DNA from: Granulicella aggregans
Lineage (GTDB): Bacteria; Acidobacteriota; Terriglobia; Terriglobales; Acidobacteriaceae
Direction: 5' to 3'
Assembly (NCBI RefSeq): GCF_025685565.1
Contig: NZ_JAGSYE010000001.1
Coordinates: 1,488,001-1,552,000 of the forward strand
DNA: 64,000 nucleotides
This document shows, one piece after another, positions 22,882 to 33,151 of this stretch. Numbering within the stretch: position 1 is the first letter of the stretch; each line of letters starts with the position of its first letter. The position numbers and the translations under genes are program-made. The notes beneath the pieces are model-generated. The model ran no database searches. It saw nothing but the letters and a program-made list of their open reading frames with translations, and was not told where the DNA came from.

Positions 22882-24048
22882 CTATCGCAGCGGCTTCATA
22901 CGCCCGCCATCGCCCGGCCGGTCCCGCAAGTCGATCCGCAAAAACTCCGGCTCCGTCGCCGCGGGCTTCCCTTGCAGTACCCGAATCAGCGCCCGTCCGC
23001 CGCCAAAGAACAGTCCCAGCACCACCGCCGCCAGCATCAGTGCGGCACTCAGCTCCGCGATGCTCGTCAGCAACGTCGCCGTCTTGCGAATCTCGGCGTG
23101 GAACTCCAGCGGCATCGGCTTGTCGTAGCTCACCTGCAGGTTCAAGTGGGTATTTTCGACCAGTTGCTGTGCGTCTGCGGGTTGCCAGTTGCCGGTCGTC
23201 AGCAGCACCAGGACACCGTCCCGCTTCAGCTTCACCGTCCCTGCCGCCGCACCTTGGCGGTTCATCTCCGCCTCGATCTGCCGTCCATGCGCTCCGGCAA
23301 TCTGCGGCGTTGGGTAGAGCAGCAACGTCAGCGTCCCCTTGCCCGCGTACTTCGCGGTCACCACCTCGGCGCTCTTGTCGAACCCGATGATCCCAGCCGG
23401 CAGCACCCCGCCCATCGCCTCATACCCCGAAGACCCCAAGGCATACTTCACCGTCTCCGGCAGCAATCCCTTCGCAGGCAGTGTCGTTGGCAGCAACGGA
23501 GGCAGCCCCTTGGTCCCGCCGATCTTCGGCAGATCCGACACCATGTCGCTCAACTCCGCCACCCGGTGGCCACCGTGAAACTCCGCCATTAGAACGCTGG
23601 TGCCGCTCCACAGCAGTACCGTGTCGCCCCTCTGGACAGCCGTTGCGCCTACCTTCGACTCAGGAAGCGGCTTGAACTCCGGCGTTCGCAGCAGGGTGAA
23701 CGCCGAGTACGCCCCGGTAGCATCGCCGAACTGAAAAGCATTAATCGCGACCGTCTCCCCGCCGCCCTCACGCTTGTAGCTGGAGTTCGCCGTCCGCGAC
23801 AGCCCGTCTTCGAACAGGACGCTCCGCGTGGTCGCGTCGTCGGCCGCCGGCGGAACGCCGGAATCTGCCGCCTGCTGCCACTTGCCAAACTGCTTCGGCA
23901 GCAGCGGAGGCGCAGGTTCCACAATCTTCACCGCCGCCGGCGAAGGTGCAGCTTGTGCCGTCAGGCGAGAAGGATGCAGTGAGACAGTAATTAACAGAGC
24001 AGCGGAGACCCCAGCAGTGCAGGCCGCAGATTTGCATAAAAGACCCAT
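22882..24048 (-). CDS. Membrane-anchored secreted protein, DUF6599-like
   Basis: 388 residues with an N-terminal signal/anchor (ACTAGVSAALLITVSLHPSR). The body includes LLPKQFGKWQQAADSG and DATGAYSAFTLLRTPEFKPL, resembling acidobacterial DUF6599 proteins. A C-terminal membrane span (AALMLAAVVLGLFFGGG) with a short cytoplasmic tail follows. Function unknown. It lies 53 bases after the start of, and in the same direction as, the amidase gene, so they are probably co-transcribed and the protein may be envelope-related. Family naming is from memory. Confidence 0.75.
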   Translation of the reverse strand: MGLLCKSAACTAGVSAALLITVSLHPSRLTAQAAPSPAAVKIVEPAPPLLPKQFGKWQQAADSGVPPAADDATTRSVLFEDGLSRTANSSYKREGGGETVAINAFQFGDATGAYSAFTLLRTPEFKPLPESKVGATAVQRGDTVLLWSGTSVLMAEFHGGHRVAELSDMVSDLPKIGGTKGLPPLLPTTLPAKGLLPETVKYALGSSGYEAMGGVLPAGIIGFDKSAEVVTAKYAGKGTLTLLLYPTPQIAGAHGRQIEAEMNRQGAAAGTVKLKRDGVLVLLTTGNWQPADAQQLVENTHLNLQVSYDKPMPLEFHAEIRKTATLLTSIAELSAALMLAAVVLGLFFGGGRALIRVLQGKPAATEPEFLRIDLRDRPGDGGRMKPLR

Positions 24049-24100
24049 ATCATCGGTCAGACTACCACCAAGCGACGATGGTAAGCGCGGTGCGTAACCT

Positions 24101-26461
24101 CTACTTCGATCCGATAGAAGCTCTTAGCGTCGGTGCCTTCACCCCACTCAGCCCCGACTCATACCGAGCCACGCCCTGGTACAAGCTCTCCGCCACGCGC
24201 TCGCGGTACTCGGGCCGCTGTAGCTGCTCGGCATCCCGCGGATTCGTCACAAACGAGATCTCCGCCAGGATCGACGGCATATTCGCTCCAATCAGCACCA
24301 CGAACGGCGCCTTCTTCACGCCACGGTTCTTCAGCCCGTCGTTGCCCTTCTTCAGCCCGGAGTACAAGCTGTCCTCCACGTCTGAGGCAAACTCCCGCGA
24401 CTCGTCGATCTTGTCCTTAAGCGTGATCTTCTTCACCAGGTCGCTCAGCTGATGGATCGACTGGTTCGAGACCGCATTCTCTCGAGCCGCCGTCTGCAGC
24501 GCGTCCGGGGAGCTTGTGAAGTTCAGGTAATACGTCTCCACCCCGCGCGCCGAAGCGTCCGGCGAAGAGTTCGCATGAATGGAAATAAACAGGTCAGCCT
24601 GTGCCTTGTTCGCGATCGCCGTCCGCGTCTCCAGCGGAATAAACGTGTCGTCCGACCGCGTATAGACGATCTCCGCGCCCAGCCGCTCATGCAGCAGCTT
24701 GCCCAGCCGCAGCGCTACATCCAGTACGACATCTTTCTCCTCGATGCCGTCCGCGCCCAGCGTCCCGGAGTCGTGCCCGCCATGCCCGGCATCGATCACG
24801 ATCCGCCCAATCTTCAGCCCCAGCGCCCGCACCAGCGAGGTCGACCCGTCCGCCGTAGGCACCGCCGGACGCGCCGGAATCGCATCTCCGGCGGCCACGC
24901 CGTCCGCAGGCTTCGTCTTGGATCGCTTCCGCGCCGCCGCCGTCTGCGGCCAGTCGTACGCAACAGGTGCCCGGTCCGTAACCACCTCCGAGATCGGCTT
25001 CGAGGTAGGCCGAGTCGTCGCCTCAACCCGGTCCGGCTGCGTGCTCAGCGCCGCGACCTCAGTCGTATTGTTCGCCTTTGTCGCAACGGTATTTGGCACA
25101 CTCGGTCCCGTCCGTCCAGAGGTTGTCGGCATGCTCGGCAGCGAGCTCGTTCCCGCCACAGCCGGCGGCAAAATCGTCGGCGCGGCCACCGGAGCCACAA
25201 CCGCCGCATTCCCAGCCTTCGCCGTCTCCATCGGGGCCGTCTCACGCCGAGTCGTAGCCTTGCTTCCGCCATGAATGTCGATGATCAGCCGGTAAGGATT
25301 CGGCAGTAAAAACGCCGAATACTCCGACACGTCATTCACATCCAGCACCACCCGCGTCATGTTGTCGGAGAACTGCGCTGCCCGGATCTTCTTCAAAAAA
25401 CCGTCATCCGTCACCGAAAAGCTCTTTCCCACCAACTCCGGAGCCAGCCGGCTTCCATGCAGGTCGAAGTAAATCCGATCAGGATTCGGCACCCGAGCCG
25501 CTTCAAACTTTACGTCCTCGCCCAGATCGATCGCCACCCGCGTGTACGTCGGCGTAGACCAGTGCCGTATGCCCTTCACCTGCGCCAGCGGTCCTTTGCG
25601 AGTCTCCGGTGCCCCACCGCCCGGTCGCCGCGCCGAGACCGGCAACCCGCCGCCCTCCAGAGGACTAGGAATCGCCGCATCCTCATCAATCGGATCCCGG
25701 CTCTTCTGCTCCCCTGGATCCTTCTGCTTTGAGATTGTGGCGGTTCCCACAGGGGCCTCAGGAATCGACGCCGCCTGTCCCCGTGCCGGTAAATTCTCGT
25801 GGTGCGGCGCAACGGGCTTCGCAACCTCCGCCTTCGTCGCAGCCTGATTTCCACTGGAACCCGCGCCCGAAGCAGCCGACAGCACCGCCTCATTCGCCCC
25901 CGTCCGAACCTTCGGAGCCTTCAAACTCTCAAGCCCCGCCCGGGCCTCCTCCGCCTGCTCGCTGTGCGGATACCGCTTCAGCAGCTCGCGATAGTGATCC
26001 TTCGCTGCCGCCTTATCGTCAAGATCGTTTGCCTCAATCTGCCCTTCGGCCAGCAAAGCCGGAATCCGCAAGCTGCTCCCCGGATACTGCTTCCGCAGAA
26101 ACTCATACTGCCCCACCGCCGCCTGCAGGCTCCTCGTATCGTGCAGCACCCGGCCCTGCTCCGCCAGCAACTCCGCCACGGCATAGACACTCGCGGCAGC
26201 ATGAACATCGCCCGGCCCATCATGGTAGATCGCCCGAAACCGGTCCATCGCGGCGGTAAACTCCGCCCGCGTCCGCTGGTCCGCGGGAACCGATTCAAGC
26301 TCCTCCCGCCCCCGCTCCGCCTGTTCCCACGGAGTTCCACGTGGCGGCTTAGGCATGCTCCGCGAAGTCGCATACGCAGCCGAGCAAAGCACCGCAGCCA
26401 GCATAAGCCCGCCCGTAAGCGCGACTGGCAAAGTCCGGCCCGAACGCCTGTACGAGCCCAT
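24101..26461 (-). CDS. N-acetylmuramoyl-L-alanine amidase with AMIN domain and helical repeats
   Basis: 786 residues from the ATG at 26461 (a TTG at 26491 is also in frame). A signal/anchor segment (LPVALTGGLMLAAVLCSAAY) is followed by TPR-like helical repeats (LRKQYPGSSLRIPALLAEGQ, YRELLKRYPHSEQAEEARAG), which may bind protein partners. An AMIN domain (YTRVAIDLGEDVKFEAARVP and following) targets amidases to the cell wall. After a long Pro/Thr linker comes the zinc amidase: IVIDAGHGGHDSGTLG, LFISIHANSSPDASARGVET and SILAEISFVTN supply the His and Glu ligands. It cleaves the amide bond between MurNAc and the stem peptide in the periplasm, usually for daughter-cell separation. Confidence 0.92.
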   Translation of the reverse strand: MGSYRRSGRTLPVALTGGLMLAAVLCSAAYATSRSMPKPPRGTPWEQAERGREELESVPADQRTRAEFTAAMDRFRAIYHDGPGDVHAAASVYAVAELLAEQGRVLHDTRSLQAAVGQYEFLRKQYPGSSLRIPALLAEGQIEANDLDDKAAAKDHYRELLKRYPHSEQAEEARAGLESLKAPKVRTGANEAVLSAASGAGSSGNQAATKAEVAKPVAPHHENLPARGQAASIPEAPVGTATISKQKDPGEQKSRDPIDEDAAIPSPLEGGGLPVSARRPGGGAPETRKGPLAQVKGIRHWSTPTYTRVAIDLGEDVKFEAARVPNPDRIYFDLHGSRLAPELVGKSFSVTDDGFLKKIRAAQFSDNMTRVVLDVNDVSEYSAFLLPNPYRLIIDIHGGSKATTRRETAPMETAKAGNAAVVAPVAAPTILPPAVAGTSSLPSMPTTSGRTGPSVPNTVATKANNTTEVAALSTQPDRVEATTRPTSKPISEVVTDRAPVAYDWPQTAAARKRSKTKPADGVAAGDAIPARPAVPTADGSTSLVRALGLKIGRIVIDAGHGGHDSGTLGADGIEEKDVVLDVALRLGKLLHERLGAEIVYTRSDDTFIPLETRTAIANKAQADLFISIHANSSPDASARGVETYYLNFTSSPDALQTAARENAVSNQSIHQLSDLVKKITLKDKIDESREFASDVEDSLYSGLKKGNDGLKNRGVKKAPFVVLIGANMPSILAEISFVTNPRDAEQLQRPEYRERVAESLYQGVARYESGLSGVKAPTLRASIGSK

Positions 26462-26603
26462 AAGGCACCGAGATGGAGAGAAAGTCGTCAAATCGCCAAA
26501 GCACCCGCCAGCCTAGTTTAAGCGGCGACAGCCGATAGCCCGTTTACATTTCAGTTGGGGTACACCCGGTAACAACCCACGGTTCCCAAATCTTCTCCCG
26601 CTC

Positions 26604-26640
26604 GGATTCGTCATCTCGACCGAAGCGAAGCGCAGTGGAG
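26604..26640. repeat. Dispersed hairpin repeat, type B
   Basis: Reads CGTCATCTCGACCGAAGCGA and continues with GCGCAGTGGAGAGACC. Part of the widespread intergenic sequence family also seen at 35972, 41982, 49678 and 52499. Confidence 0.55.
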
Positions 26641-26678
26641 AGACCCCCGCATTTCGCTCGAACTGCCGCCAAGGCATC

Positions 26679-26778
26679 GGGTGCCCATCCATGGCTCGCC
26701 CTTGACCATGGGTGGGACGTAAAAAGCCTGAACAGCCGGGGTGCCCCATATCTGGCAGCTTCATCGCCAGATGTGGGG
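26679..26778. repeat. Composite REP-like element: two hairpins in tandem
   Basis: The first hairpin pairs CCCATCCATGG with CCATGGGTGGG and ends in ACGTAAAA (26679-26724). The second pairs CCCATATCTGGC with GCCAGATGTGGG (26741-26778). The same two hairpins occur in the same order at 38918-39027, so this is a composite (BIME-like) unit between amidase and alaS. Confidence 0.75.
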
Positions 26779-26791
26779 CCAAGCCACGGGT

Positions 26792-29587
26792 CTACAGTGA
26801 CGCCCCCACAAACTCCGCCGCCGCCTTCAACGCCTCATCCAGCTTCCCCGGCTCCGATCCACCCGCCTCCGCCAGATCCGGCCGTCCACCGCCTCTTCCG
26901 CCGACGATCCCCGCCAGGTGCCCGACGATCTTCCCCGCCTGCAGCTTCCCGGTAAGGTCCTTGGTCACGCCCACAATCAACGTAACCTTCCCTTCAGAAG
27001 CAGCGCCCAGCACCACGACGCCCGACCCCAACTTCCCACGCAGTTGATCCACCAGGTCCCGCATCTGCGCCTTATCCAGCGAATCGACTCTCTGAGCCAA
27101 TACTTTCACGCCCTTCACGTCGACAGCCGAACCGGCAGCATCCGACATCGAAGCCGAAGCCGCCTTCATCCGTAGCTGGTCGAGCTCGCGCTTCAGCTTC
27201 TTCAGCTCCTCGTCCTGCGCGGAGATCTTATGCCGCAGCGCGTCCACATCGCCGCCGCCGGTAAGCTGCCCCACCACGCGTGAAAGCTCAAAGCCGCGCC
27301 GGAACTCGCCCAGCGCTCCCGTCCCCGAGATCGCCTCGACCCGCCTCACGCCGCTCGAAACCGAGCTCTCCCCGGTGATCTTGATCAGCCCAATCTCGCC
27401 CGTCGCCCCGGTATGCGTTCCGCCGCACAGCTCGACCGAAAAATCGCCAATCTTCACCACCCGTACCTTGTCGCCGTACTTCTCGCCAAACAGCGCCATC
27501 GCCCCCAGCTCATTCACGGCGACATCGATGGGCACATCCACCAGCGTCTCCACCTTTGTGTTCCCGAGCACCTGCTCGTTCACGATCGACTCAATCTCCC
27601 GCAGCTCCGGCTCCGCGATCTGCGCAAAGTGCGAAAAGTCAAACCGCAGCCGCGACGGGTCATTCAGTGATCCCGCCTGCTTCACATGCGTCCCCAGCAC
27701 CTGCCGCAGCGCCGCGTGGAGCAGGTGCGTCCCGGTATGGTTCCGCTCCGTCGCTAGCCGGTTCTCGCGGTCGACGACGGTGTCCACCACATCGCCCACC
27801 GCAATCGCCTGTTTCGCCACGATCCGATGCGCAAAGACGCCCTGCACCGGCTTGGTCGCCCCGGACACATCTGCGATCACCGTATGGTGATCGCTTGCAT
27901 AAAGCCACCCCACATCGCCCACCTGCCCGCCCGAGTCCGCATAGAAGCTGGTCACATCCAGGACGGCTTCGCCACTCTCACCCGCCGCCAGCACCGGAAC
28001 GCCAACGCCATCCTTGACCAGCGCCAGCACCTTCGCCCCATCGACCCGCAGCGCCGTATACCCTTCAAACTCGGTCTTCGGCAGCTCCCGAAACGCCGGC
28101 GAAGCCGACTTCTGCGACCCACCCTTCCACGAAGCCCGAGCGCGCTGTTGCTCTTCTTCTTTGGCCGCTTCGAAGCCAGCGTCGTCGAAGATCAAGCCCG
28201 CATCTCTGACGGCGTCGGCGATGAAGTCTTTTGGAAGACCGAAAGTTTCGTAGAGGCTGAAAGCGATAACGCCTTCGAAGATATTGGCTTGCGCTCGATC
28301 CCTTTTTACAATTGCTTCTTGTTCCGAAGGATCGATATCTACGCGGAAAGGCCCAAGAATCTGTTCGTCGCTTTCTGCGGCTAAGTTCTGCTTTTCAGCG
28401 ATATTCTCATTCAACAGTTTGCTTCCATTAGTGAGCACCCGGGCAAACTGCTCTTCCTCTGCCAGCACCACCTTCGCAATGCGAGGAGCAGTCTCTACAA
28501 GCTCCGGATAAGCTACCTGCATTTCATCCCGCACCGCGAGCACCATCTCGTGCATGAACGGCTGCTCCTGCCCCAACAGTCTTCCATGCCGGATCCCGCG
28601 CCGTAAAATCTTCCGCAGCACATACCCGCGCCCCTCGTTCGCCGGAAGCACCCCGTCGGATATAAGGAAGGTAGCCGCCCGGGCATGATCCGCAATGATC
28701 CTCAGCGAAGCCGCACCCTTCGCGTCGCTTACACTCGCCTCAGCCGTAGTCAGCCCGGAGAACCCCGTCAGCTCAGCAGCCCGCGCGATCAACGGCGTAA
28801 ACAAGTCCGTCTGGTAGTTCGAAAGGACTCCCTGCAGCACCGCAGCGACCCGCTCCAACCCCATGCCCGTATCGATCGAAGGCTTAGGCAGCGGAGTCAG
28901 ATGCGGCCCTTCAGGAGTTATCGTGCGGTCGAACTGCATGAACACCAGGTTCCAGATCTCGACATACCTCTGGTCGTCGTGCGGAAACGGCTTGTCCTCT
29001 CCCGTCTCGCTCGCCTCGATCCCAAGGTCGTAAAAGATCTCCGAACAAGGCCCGCAAGGTCCGGTCTCGCCCATCTGCCAGAAGTTGTCCTTCGCGGACA
29101 TCTCGAAGATCCGGTCCTTCGGCACGCCCGTCTCGATCCAAAGCTGCTCCGCCTCGTCGTCTCTCGGGACGCTCGCGTCGCCCTCAAAGATGGTCACATA
29201 CAGCCGAGCCGGATCGATCCCAAACCACTGCGGCGAGGTCAGCAGCTCCCACGCATACGCAATCGCCTCGCGCTTGAAGTAGTCGCCGAAGCTGAAGTTC
29301 CCCAGCATCTCGAAGAAGGTATGGTGCCGCCGCGTGAAGCCCACGTTTTCGAGATCGTTATGCTTGCCCCCCGCGCGCACGCACTTCTGCGAGGTCGCCG
29401 CCCGCGAGTACTCGCGCCGCTCCGCCCCCAGGAAGACGTCCTTGAACTGGTTCATCCCCGCGTTGGTGAACAACAGGGTCGGGTCGTTCTGTGGCACCAG
29501 CGAGGACGAGTGCACCCGCCGATGGGTCTTAGTCTCAAAAAACCGCAGAAAATCTTCACGAATCTGGCTGCCGGACTTGTAATGCAT
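26792..29587 (-). CDS. alaS: Alanyl-tRNA synthetase
   Basis: 931 residues from the ATG at 29587 ([20 protein letters not shown]); the open frame extends 11 codons further. The class II core shows [20 protein letters not shown] and [20 protein letters not shown]. Editing-domain motifs are [20 protein letters not shown] (HxxxH) and [15 protein letters not shown]-terminal coiled-coil ([20 protein letters not shown]) and C-Ala domain ([14 protein letters not shown]) complete the protein. It charges tRNA-Ala in the cytoplasm and clears mischarged Ser/Gly. Nothing is abnormal. It is divergent from the antitoxin gene, with 65 bases between them. Confidence 0.98.
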   Translation of the reverse strand: MHYKSGSQIREDFLRFFETKTHRRVHSSSLVPQNDPTLLFTNAGMNQFKDVFLGAERREYSRAATSQKCVRAGGKHNDLENVGFTRRHHTFFEMLGNFSFGDYFKREAIAYAWELLTSPQWFGIDPARLYVTIFEGDASVPRDDEAEQLWIETGVPKDRIFEMSAKDNFWQMGETGPCGPCSEIFYDLGIEASETGEDKPFPHDDQRYVEIWNLVFMQFDRTITPEGPHLTPLPKPSIDTGMGLERVAAVLQGVLSNYQTDLFTPLIARAAELTGFSGLTTAEASVSDAKGAASLRIIADHARAATFLISDGVLPANEGRGYVLRKILRRGIRHGRLLGQEQPFMHEMVLAVRDEMQVAYPELVETAPRIAKVVLAEEEQFARVLTNGSKLLNENIAEKQNLAAESDEQILGPFRVDIDPSEQEAIVKRDRAQANIFEGVIAFSLYETFGLPKDFIADAVRDAGLIFDDAGFEAAKEEEQQRARASWKGGSQKSASPAFRELPKTEFEGYTALRVDGAKVLALVKDGVGVPVLAAGESGEAVLDVTSFYADSGGQVGDVGWLYASDHHTVIADVSGATKPVQGVFAHRIVAKQAIAVGDVVDTVVDRENRLATERNHTGTHLLHAALRQVLGTHVKQAGSLNDPSRLRFDFSHFAQIAEPELREIESIVNEQVLGNTKVETLVDVPIDVAVNELGAMALFGEKYGDKVRVVKIGDFSVELCGGTHTGATGEIGLIKITGESSVSSGVRRVEAISGTGALGEFRRGFELSRVVGQLTGGGDVDALRHKISAQDEELKKLKRELDQLRMKAASASMSDAAGSAVDVKGVKVLAQRVDSLDKAQMRDLVDQLRGKLGSGVVVLGAASEGKVTLIVGVTKDLTGKLQAGKIVGHLAGIVGGRGGGRPDLAEAGGSEPGKLDEALKAAAEFVGASL

Positions 29588-29652
29588 ATGCGTGAAGTTT
29601 ATCAGCGGCCACGCGCCCACGCCGGACTACAATCCCTACAGGAGCAACCGCC

Positions 29653-29913
29653 ATGCGCCAGGTTCAGCTAACCGACGACGGACAACTAGCCACCCTAGTC
29701 AGCGAAGCTGAAGCGGGCGAGAGCATCACAATCCTCCGCGGCGAACGCCCCGTAGCCCAAATCATCCCCTTTCCCGAAGCTCCCGTAGCCATGACCGCTG
29801 ATCGTCTCGCCGCGATCGAGGAGCTGAAGGCGATCATGGACAAGGGCTACGATCTTGGCATCGTCTGGAACGGTAGGGAAGAACTCTACGAGCGTGGCTC
29901 GGATGGCGAATAG
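29653..29913 (+). CDS. Phd/YefM-type antitoxin
   Basis: 86 residues: MRQVQLTDDGQLATLVSEAE, AGESITILRGERPVAQIIPF. This is the N-terminal DNA-binding pattern of Phd/YefM-like antitoxins. The C-terminal part, which would bind the toxin, is acidic (DLGIVWNGREELYE). It overlaps the start of the PIN-toxin gene by 11 bases, a usual antitoxin-toxin layout. Its partner is frameshifted, so it may be an orphan now. Confidence 0.85.
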   Translation: MRQVQLTDDGQLATLVSEAEAGESITILRGERPVAQIIPFPEAPVAMTADRLAAIEELKAIMDKGYDLGIVWNGREELYERGSDGE

Positions 29914-30344
29914 TCGAGTCACCTTCGATACCAACATTTTGATCTATTCAATCGATGTGAGAGATGCTCGAAAGCATGCCATAGCGAACGAGATCGTCAA
30001 TCGGTTGTCCTCTGCTGGTTCGGTTCCACTCCAATGCTTGAATGAGTTACGCGGCGGTCGCAAAGAAGCGACTTCTAGGGCCCACTGAAGCCGCTCGAAT
30101 TGTGGCAACTCTTCTTCGAGCCATGGACGTCATGCCGTCGAGTCAGGAGGATTTGGTGGAGGCGATGACAGCGCACCAGACACACAACATCCCGTTCTTC
30201 GATGCGCTCATGTGGGCCACAGCAAAACGCGCAGGCTGCACCACCCTCATCACCGAAGACTTCCAGACCAGCCGGGAACTCGGCGGCGTCAACTTCGTGA
30301 ACCCGTTTGCCCCAGACTTCGAAATGGCCAGCCTGAGCCTCTAA
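29903..30344 (+). pseudogene. VapC-like PIN-domain toxin, frameshifted
   Basis: The first frame gives MANSRVTFDTNILIYSIDVR, the PIN start with its first catalytic Asp, through to PLQCLNEL, then degenerates and stops at 30088. Family similarity resumes in another frame: YAAVAKKRLLGPTEAARIVA, NIPFFDALMWATAKRAGCTT and LITEDFQ, with the later acidic residues. At about 30046-30052 GAGTTACGCG replaces what would normally encode E-F-Y-A, so two bases seem to be missing. Intact VapC proteins are RNases that cut tRNA or rRNA. This copy should be inactive unless frameshifting or a sequencing error is involved. Confidence 0.85.
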
Positions 30345-30368
30345 CTCCTGCGCCGTCGAAGCAAAAAC

Positions 30369-30394
30369 GGCCCGGGAGATCACTCTCCCGGGCC
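30369..30394 (-). terminator. Intrinsic terminator of the PNGase A-like gene
   Basis: Perfect ten-base arms GGCCCGGGAG and CTCCCGGGCC, followed on the minus strand by GTTTTTGC. It sits 19 bases after the stop at 30413. The convergent toxin remnant could also end here. Confidence 0.9.
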
Positions 30395-30412
30395 GCATCT
30401 GTCTTTGTTGCC

Positions 30413-33031
30413 TTAGTTCACAGTCAACGAGAATGTAGTCGAAGACGTCAGCGTCCCCGATGTCCCGGTCACGGTGATGGTGTACGTCCCCGAAGGCGTT
30501 CCCGTCTGCGCCGGAGCCTTGTTGCTCCCCGATCCGCAGCCCGTCAGCGCAACCATCGAACTCAGCCCCAGCGCGCAAACCGCCAGCGCCGTCAGCGTCA
30601 TCGACTTCCAGCTCTTGCTCCGTTTCCGTGGCAGGAAGATGAAGAACAGCCCCGCCACAGCGACCCCGCCCAACCCTCCCGCAGTCGAACTCGGGAACGA
30701 GGGCACACGGTTCTCCGCGCTCGCCGCCGTGGTCGTCAGCACCACCGAGACCGTCTGCGTAGAGATCGCCGTGCTGGTGCTCGGCACCAGCGTAACCGAG
30801 GTCGGGTTGACCAGGCACGTAGCTCCAGAAGGCGCTCCCGAACACGTCAGCGCCACCACGCCGCCAAACGTCGCTCCCGAAGTGACCGGTACCGAAACCA
30901 GCCCGGTGCTGCCTGCGTTCACGCTCACAGCCGTCGGCGATGCCGGCCCAACCGTGAACGATCCCGCCACCGGCGTCACCGTCACCGTCAGCGGATTCAT
31001 CGACGCCTCAGGGATAAAGTTCGAGTCCCCAACATAGGTCGCCGTGATGACGTTCGCTCCCACGTGCGTAAAGTTGATCGGCACGCTCACCGTCCCCTGC
31101 GAGAGCGAAAGGATGGCCAACTCCCCGCCATTCGCGAAGAACGTGACCCGCCCCGTCGGGATCAGCGTGCTGTTGAACGGAACGGCCGTGGCCGTCAAAG
31201 TAACGCTCCCACCCTGTGCCACCGTCGTGGCACTCGCGGTCACAAACAGCGTCGACCCGGTCGAGCTGGCGTTGGTCGTCGCTCCGGTCAGCACATTGTT
31301 CACCGAGGTCAGCGTGCTCGAGTAGCTGTTGCCCAGCGAATCGCTCGACTGGTACGTTCCCGTCGACGACGCCCCGCTGTGCCCGGTTAGGTTCTGGCTT
31401 GAGTCGTAAGCCAGCGAGTCAGTCGCCATCACTGACTCCGAAGCGTTGGAACTGAACGTCCCCGGCCCAAGCTGGTTGTCCACATCGTTCACTGTCGCCG
31501 TGGTCGTCTGCGCGTAGGTGCCGTCCGTGTTCTGGGTGTAGGTGATAAAGGCCTGTAGCGGATTTTCCGTGTGGTATGCGGCCGTCGTCGTACCGGTCGG
31601 GCTGACCGTCGTGACCGTCGAATCCAACGTCGAAGTCAGATTGTCCAGGACGACGTTTTGCACCGGCGTGTTCAGGTTGGTCAACTGCTGGGAGTTCTCA
31701 AAGTTCACCGTCCCCGCAACCGTCGTGATAATGCGTCCAGCCGAGGTATTCACGAAGCCCGAGATCGAGAAGCTCCGCTGCAGCGACTCGGTCACCGAGG
31801 CATTGCCGTTGCCGTTCGCATCCAGGTTCACCGAGGAGTTGACGCTGGTGCCCGGATTCACCGTCAGCGTGTCAGTGCTCAAGAGACCGGTCGTAGTCGC
31901 CTGGCCATGGTCGGTGTAGACCAACAGGTCCGCGCTCACGGTGGCGCTGCCAATTGTGTTGATGTCGTTGATCACGAAGGTATGCGCGGCACCATCCGCA
32001 AGCACTCCGGCAAACGGCGTCAGGTTGATCCGGTAAGGCATCAGATGAAGCGCCTGCGAGGCCGGAATCGGTCGCCAAAGGTACGGGTCGATCCCTCCGG
32101 CAAAGACATACGGGTGATTGGGCGCGATCCCGGCGGGCTTGCCGTCGATCGTCACATCCAACTCGCGCAGCGCAGTCCCGTTCCCGTTCCCACCTCTGAT
32201 CAACGGAGCAACCTGCGCGTTTGGCGTCGAAAGCCACCAGAACTCGTCCGGCTGCGCGATCACGTCGAGGTAAAGCTGCGTCGTGTTTTTAGGCAACGTC
32301 ACGCTGACGGTCAGCGGATTGCTCGTCGTAAAGGACTGCACCGGGTTGCCGGAGCTGGCGACGATCGGGATAACCTGGTCTGGCACCGTTGCCGCTAGGT
32401 TCGCTTTCGAGTCCGTCGGATAGAAGTCCAGCTCGGCGCTCGCATAAAGCGGGCTGGTGTTGGTCGAGTCCACAACGATGTTCGAAGCGGCCACCACGGT
32501 CTGCGACGCATTCAGCAGGGCCGACAGGTCCGTCACATCTCCCTCGACGTGCCACGACGGGCTCAGAGTCGCGGATGGAATCGCTGTCGTACCGCGGAAG
32601 AGCGTGGCGTTCCCAAGAAAGAACTCAGTGTTGCGTTCTGTCTGGGCTCCGGCCGCAACCGTGAAGTCGGCCGTAAACACGACCTTTGCCCAAGGGCCGG
32701 GGCAAGCTGACGGAGGCGTGTAGGTAAAAGTCTGGCTGGTCGCGCTATTGAAGGTGGTGTTGCTGAACAACTGTACCTTGCACGGCGTCGTCGTTGGCCG
32801 AGTCACAGTAGGCTCCGGACTTACCGGATTGGCGGACCCGACCGTCGGCGGTGGGGCAACGACGACTTGGGCACTGGAGGAGGAGCCAATCGCAAGCGCG
32901 GTGCCAAGGATGAATACGAATCGATGCGTCGATCGGAGGGGTAGTGAAGAGATCAGGCCCAAGGTGCCACTCCATGTTGCGTGAAATAGGGAATGCGATT
33001 TACGCGCCTGTAACAAATAACACAATTGCAC
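30413..33031 (-). CDS. Secreted PNGase A-like protein with Ig-like repeats and acidobacterial C-terminal module
   Basis: 872 residues as drawn from a GTG; a TTG at 32962 with GGAG upstream would give a more usual signal peptide (HRFVFILGTALAIGSSSSAQ). Residues about 95-400 resemble peptide-N4-asparagine amidase A (CPGPWAKVVFTADFTVAAGA, NTEFFLGNATLFRGTT, SWHVEGDVTDLSALL), an enzyme family that removes N-glycans, best known from plants. An Ig-like domain near 630-720 (TTVAQGGSVTLTATAVPFNS) is followed by a second beta domain. The C-terminus has a membrane span, an RKR cluster, a second span ending in ALTGCGSGS and a final Thr-rich strand set. This module recurs in acidobacterial surface proteins. 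Enzymatic activity is unproven. Confidence 0.82.
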   Translation of the reverse strand: MQLCYLLQARKSHSLFHATWSGTLGLISSLPLRSTHRFVFILGTALAIGSSSSAQVVVAPPPTVGSANPVSPEPTVTRPTTTPCKVQLFSNTTFNSATSQTFTYTPPSACPGPWAKVVFTADFTVAAGAQTERNTEFFLGNATLFRGTTAIPSATLSPSWHVEGDVTDLSALLNASQTVVAASNIVVDSTNTSPLYASAELDFYPTDSKANLAATVPDQVIPIVASSGNPVQSFTTSNPLTVSVTLPKNTTQLYLDVIAQPDEFWWLSTPNAQVAPLIRGGNGNGTALRELDVTIDGKPAGIAPNHPYVFAGGIDPYLWRPIPASQALHLMPYRINLTPFAGVLADGAAHTFVINDINTIGSATVSADLLVYTDHGQATTTGLLSTDTLTVNPGTSVNSSVNLDANGNGNASVTESLQRSFSISGFVNTSAGRIITTVAGTVNFENSQQLTNLNTPVQNVVLDNLTSTLDSTVTTVSPTGTTTAAYHTENPLQAFITYTQNTDGTYAQTTTATVNDVDNQLGPGTFSSNASESVMATDSLAYDSSQNLTGHSGASSTGTYQSSDSLGNSYSSTLTSVNNVLTGATTNASSTGSTLFVTASATTVAQGGSVTLTATAVPFNSTLIPTGRVTFFANGGELAILSLSQGTVSVPINFTHVGANVITATYVGDSNFIPEASMNPLTVTVTPVAGSFTVGPASPTAVSVNAGSTGLVSVPVTSGATFGGVVALTCSGAPSGATCLVNPTSVTLVPSTSTAISTQTVSVVLTTTAASAENRVPSFPSSTAGGLGGVAVAGLFFIFLPRKRSKSWKSMTLTALAVCALGLSSMVALTGCGSGSNKAPAQTGTPSGTYTITVTGTSGTLTSSTTFSLTVN

Positions 33032-33151
33032 GTAGATCTGGCAATAAATCCCTGCGAGGTTATTGACTCAGTGCACGCTAATCTTATCTAGGATGGCGCT
33101 GCACACAAGAGGTTGCCCGCTGCGGTTCTCTCAGCAGAAAGGGATTGAACT

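Noticed and set aside
26333..26348. Third parS-like site (GAGTTCCACGTGGCGG)
   Set aside because: Only the central TTCCACGTGG matches, and it lies inside the amidase coding sequence.
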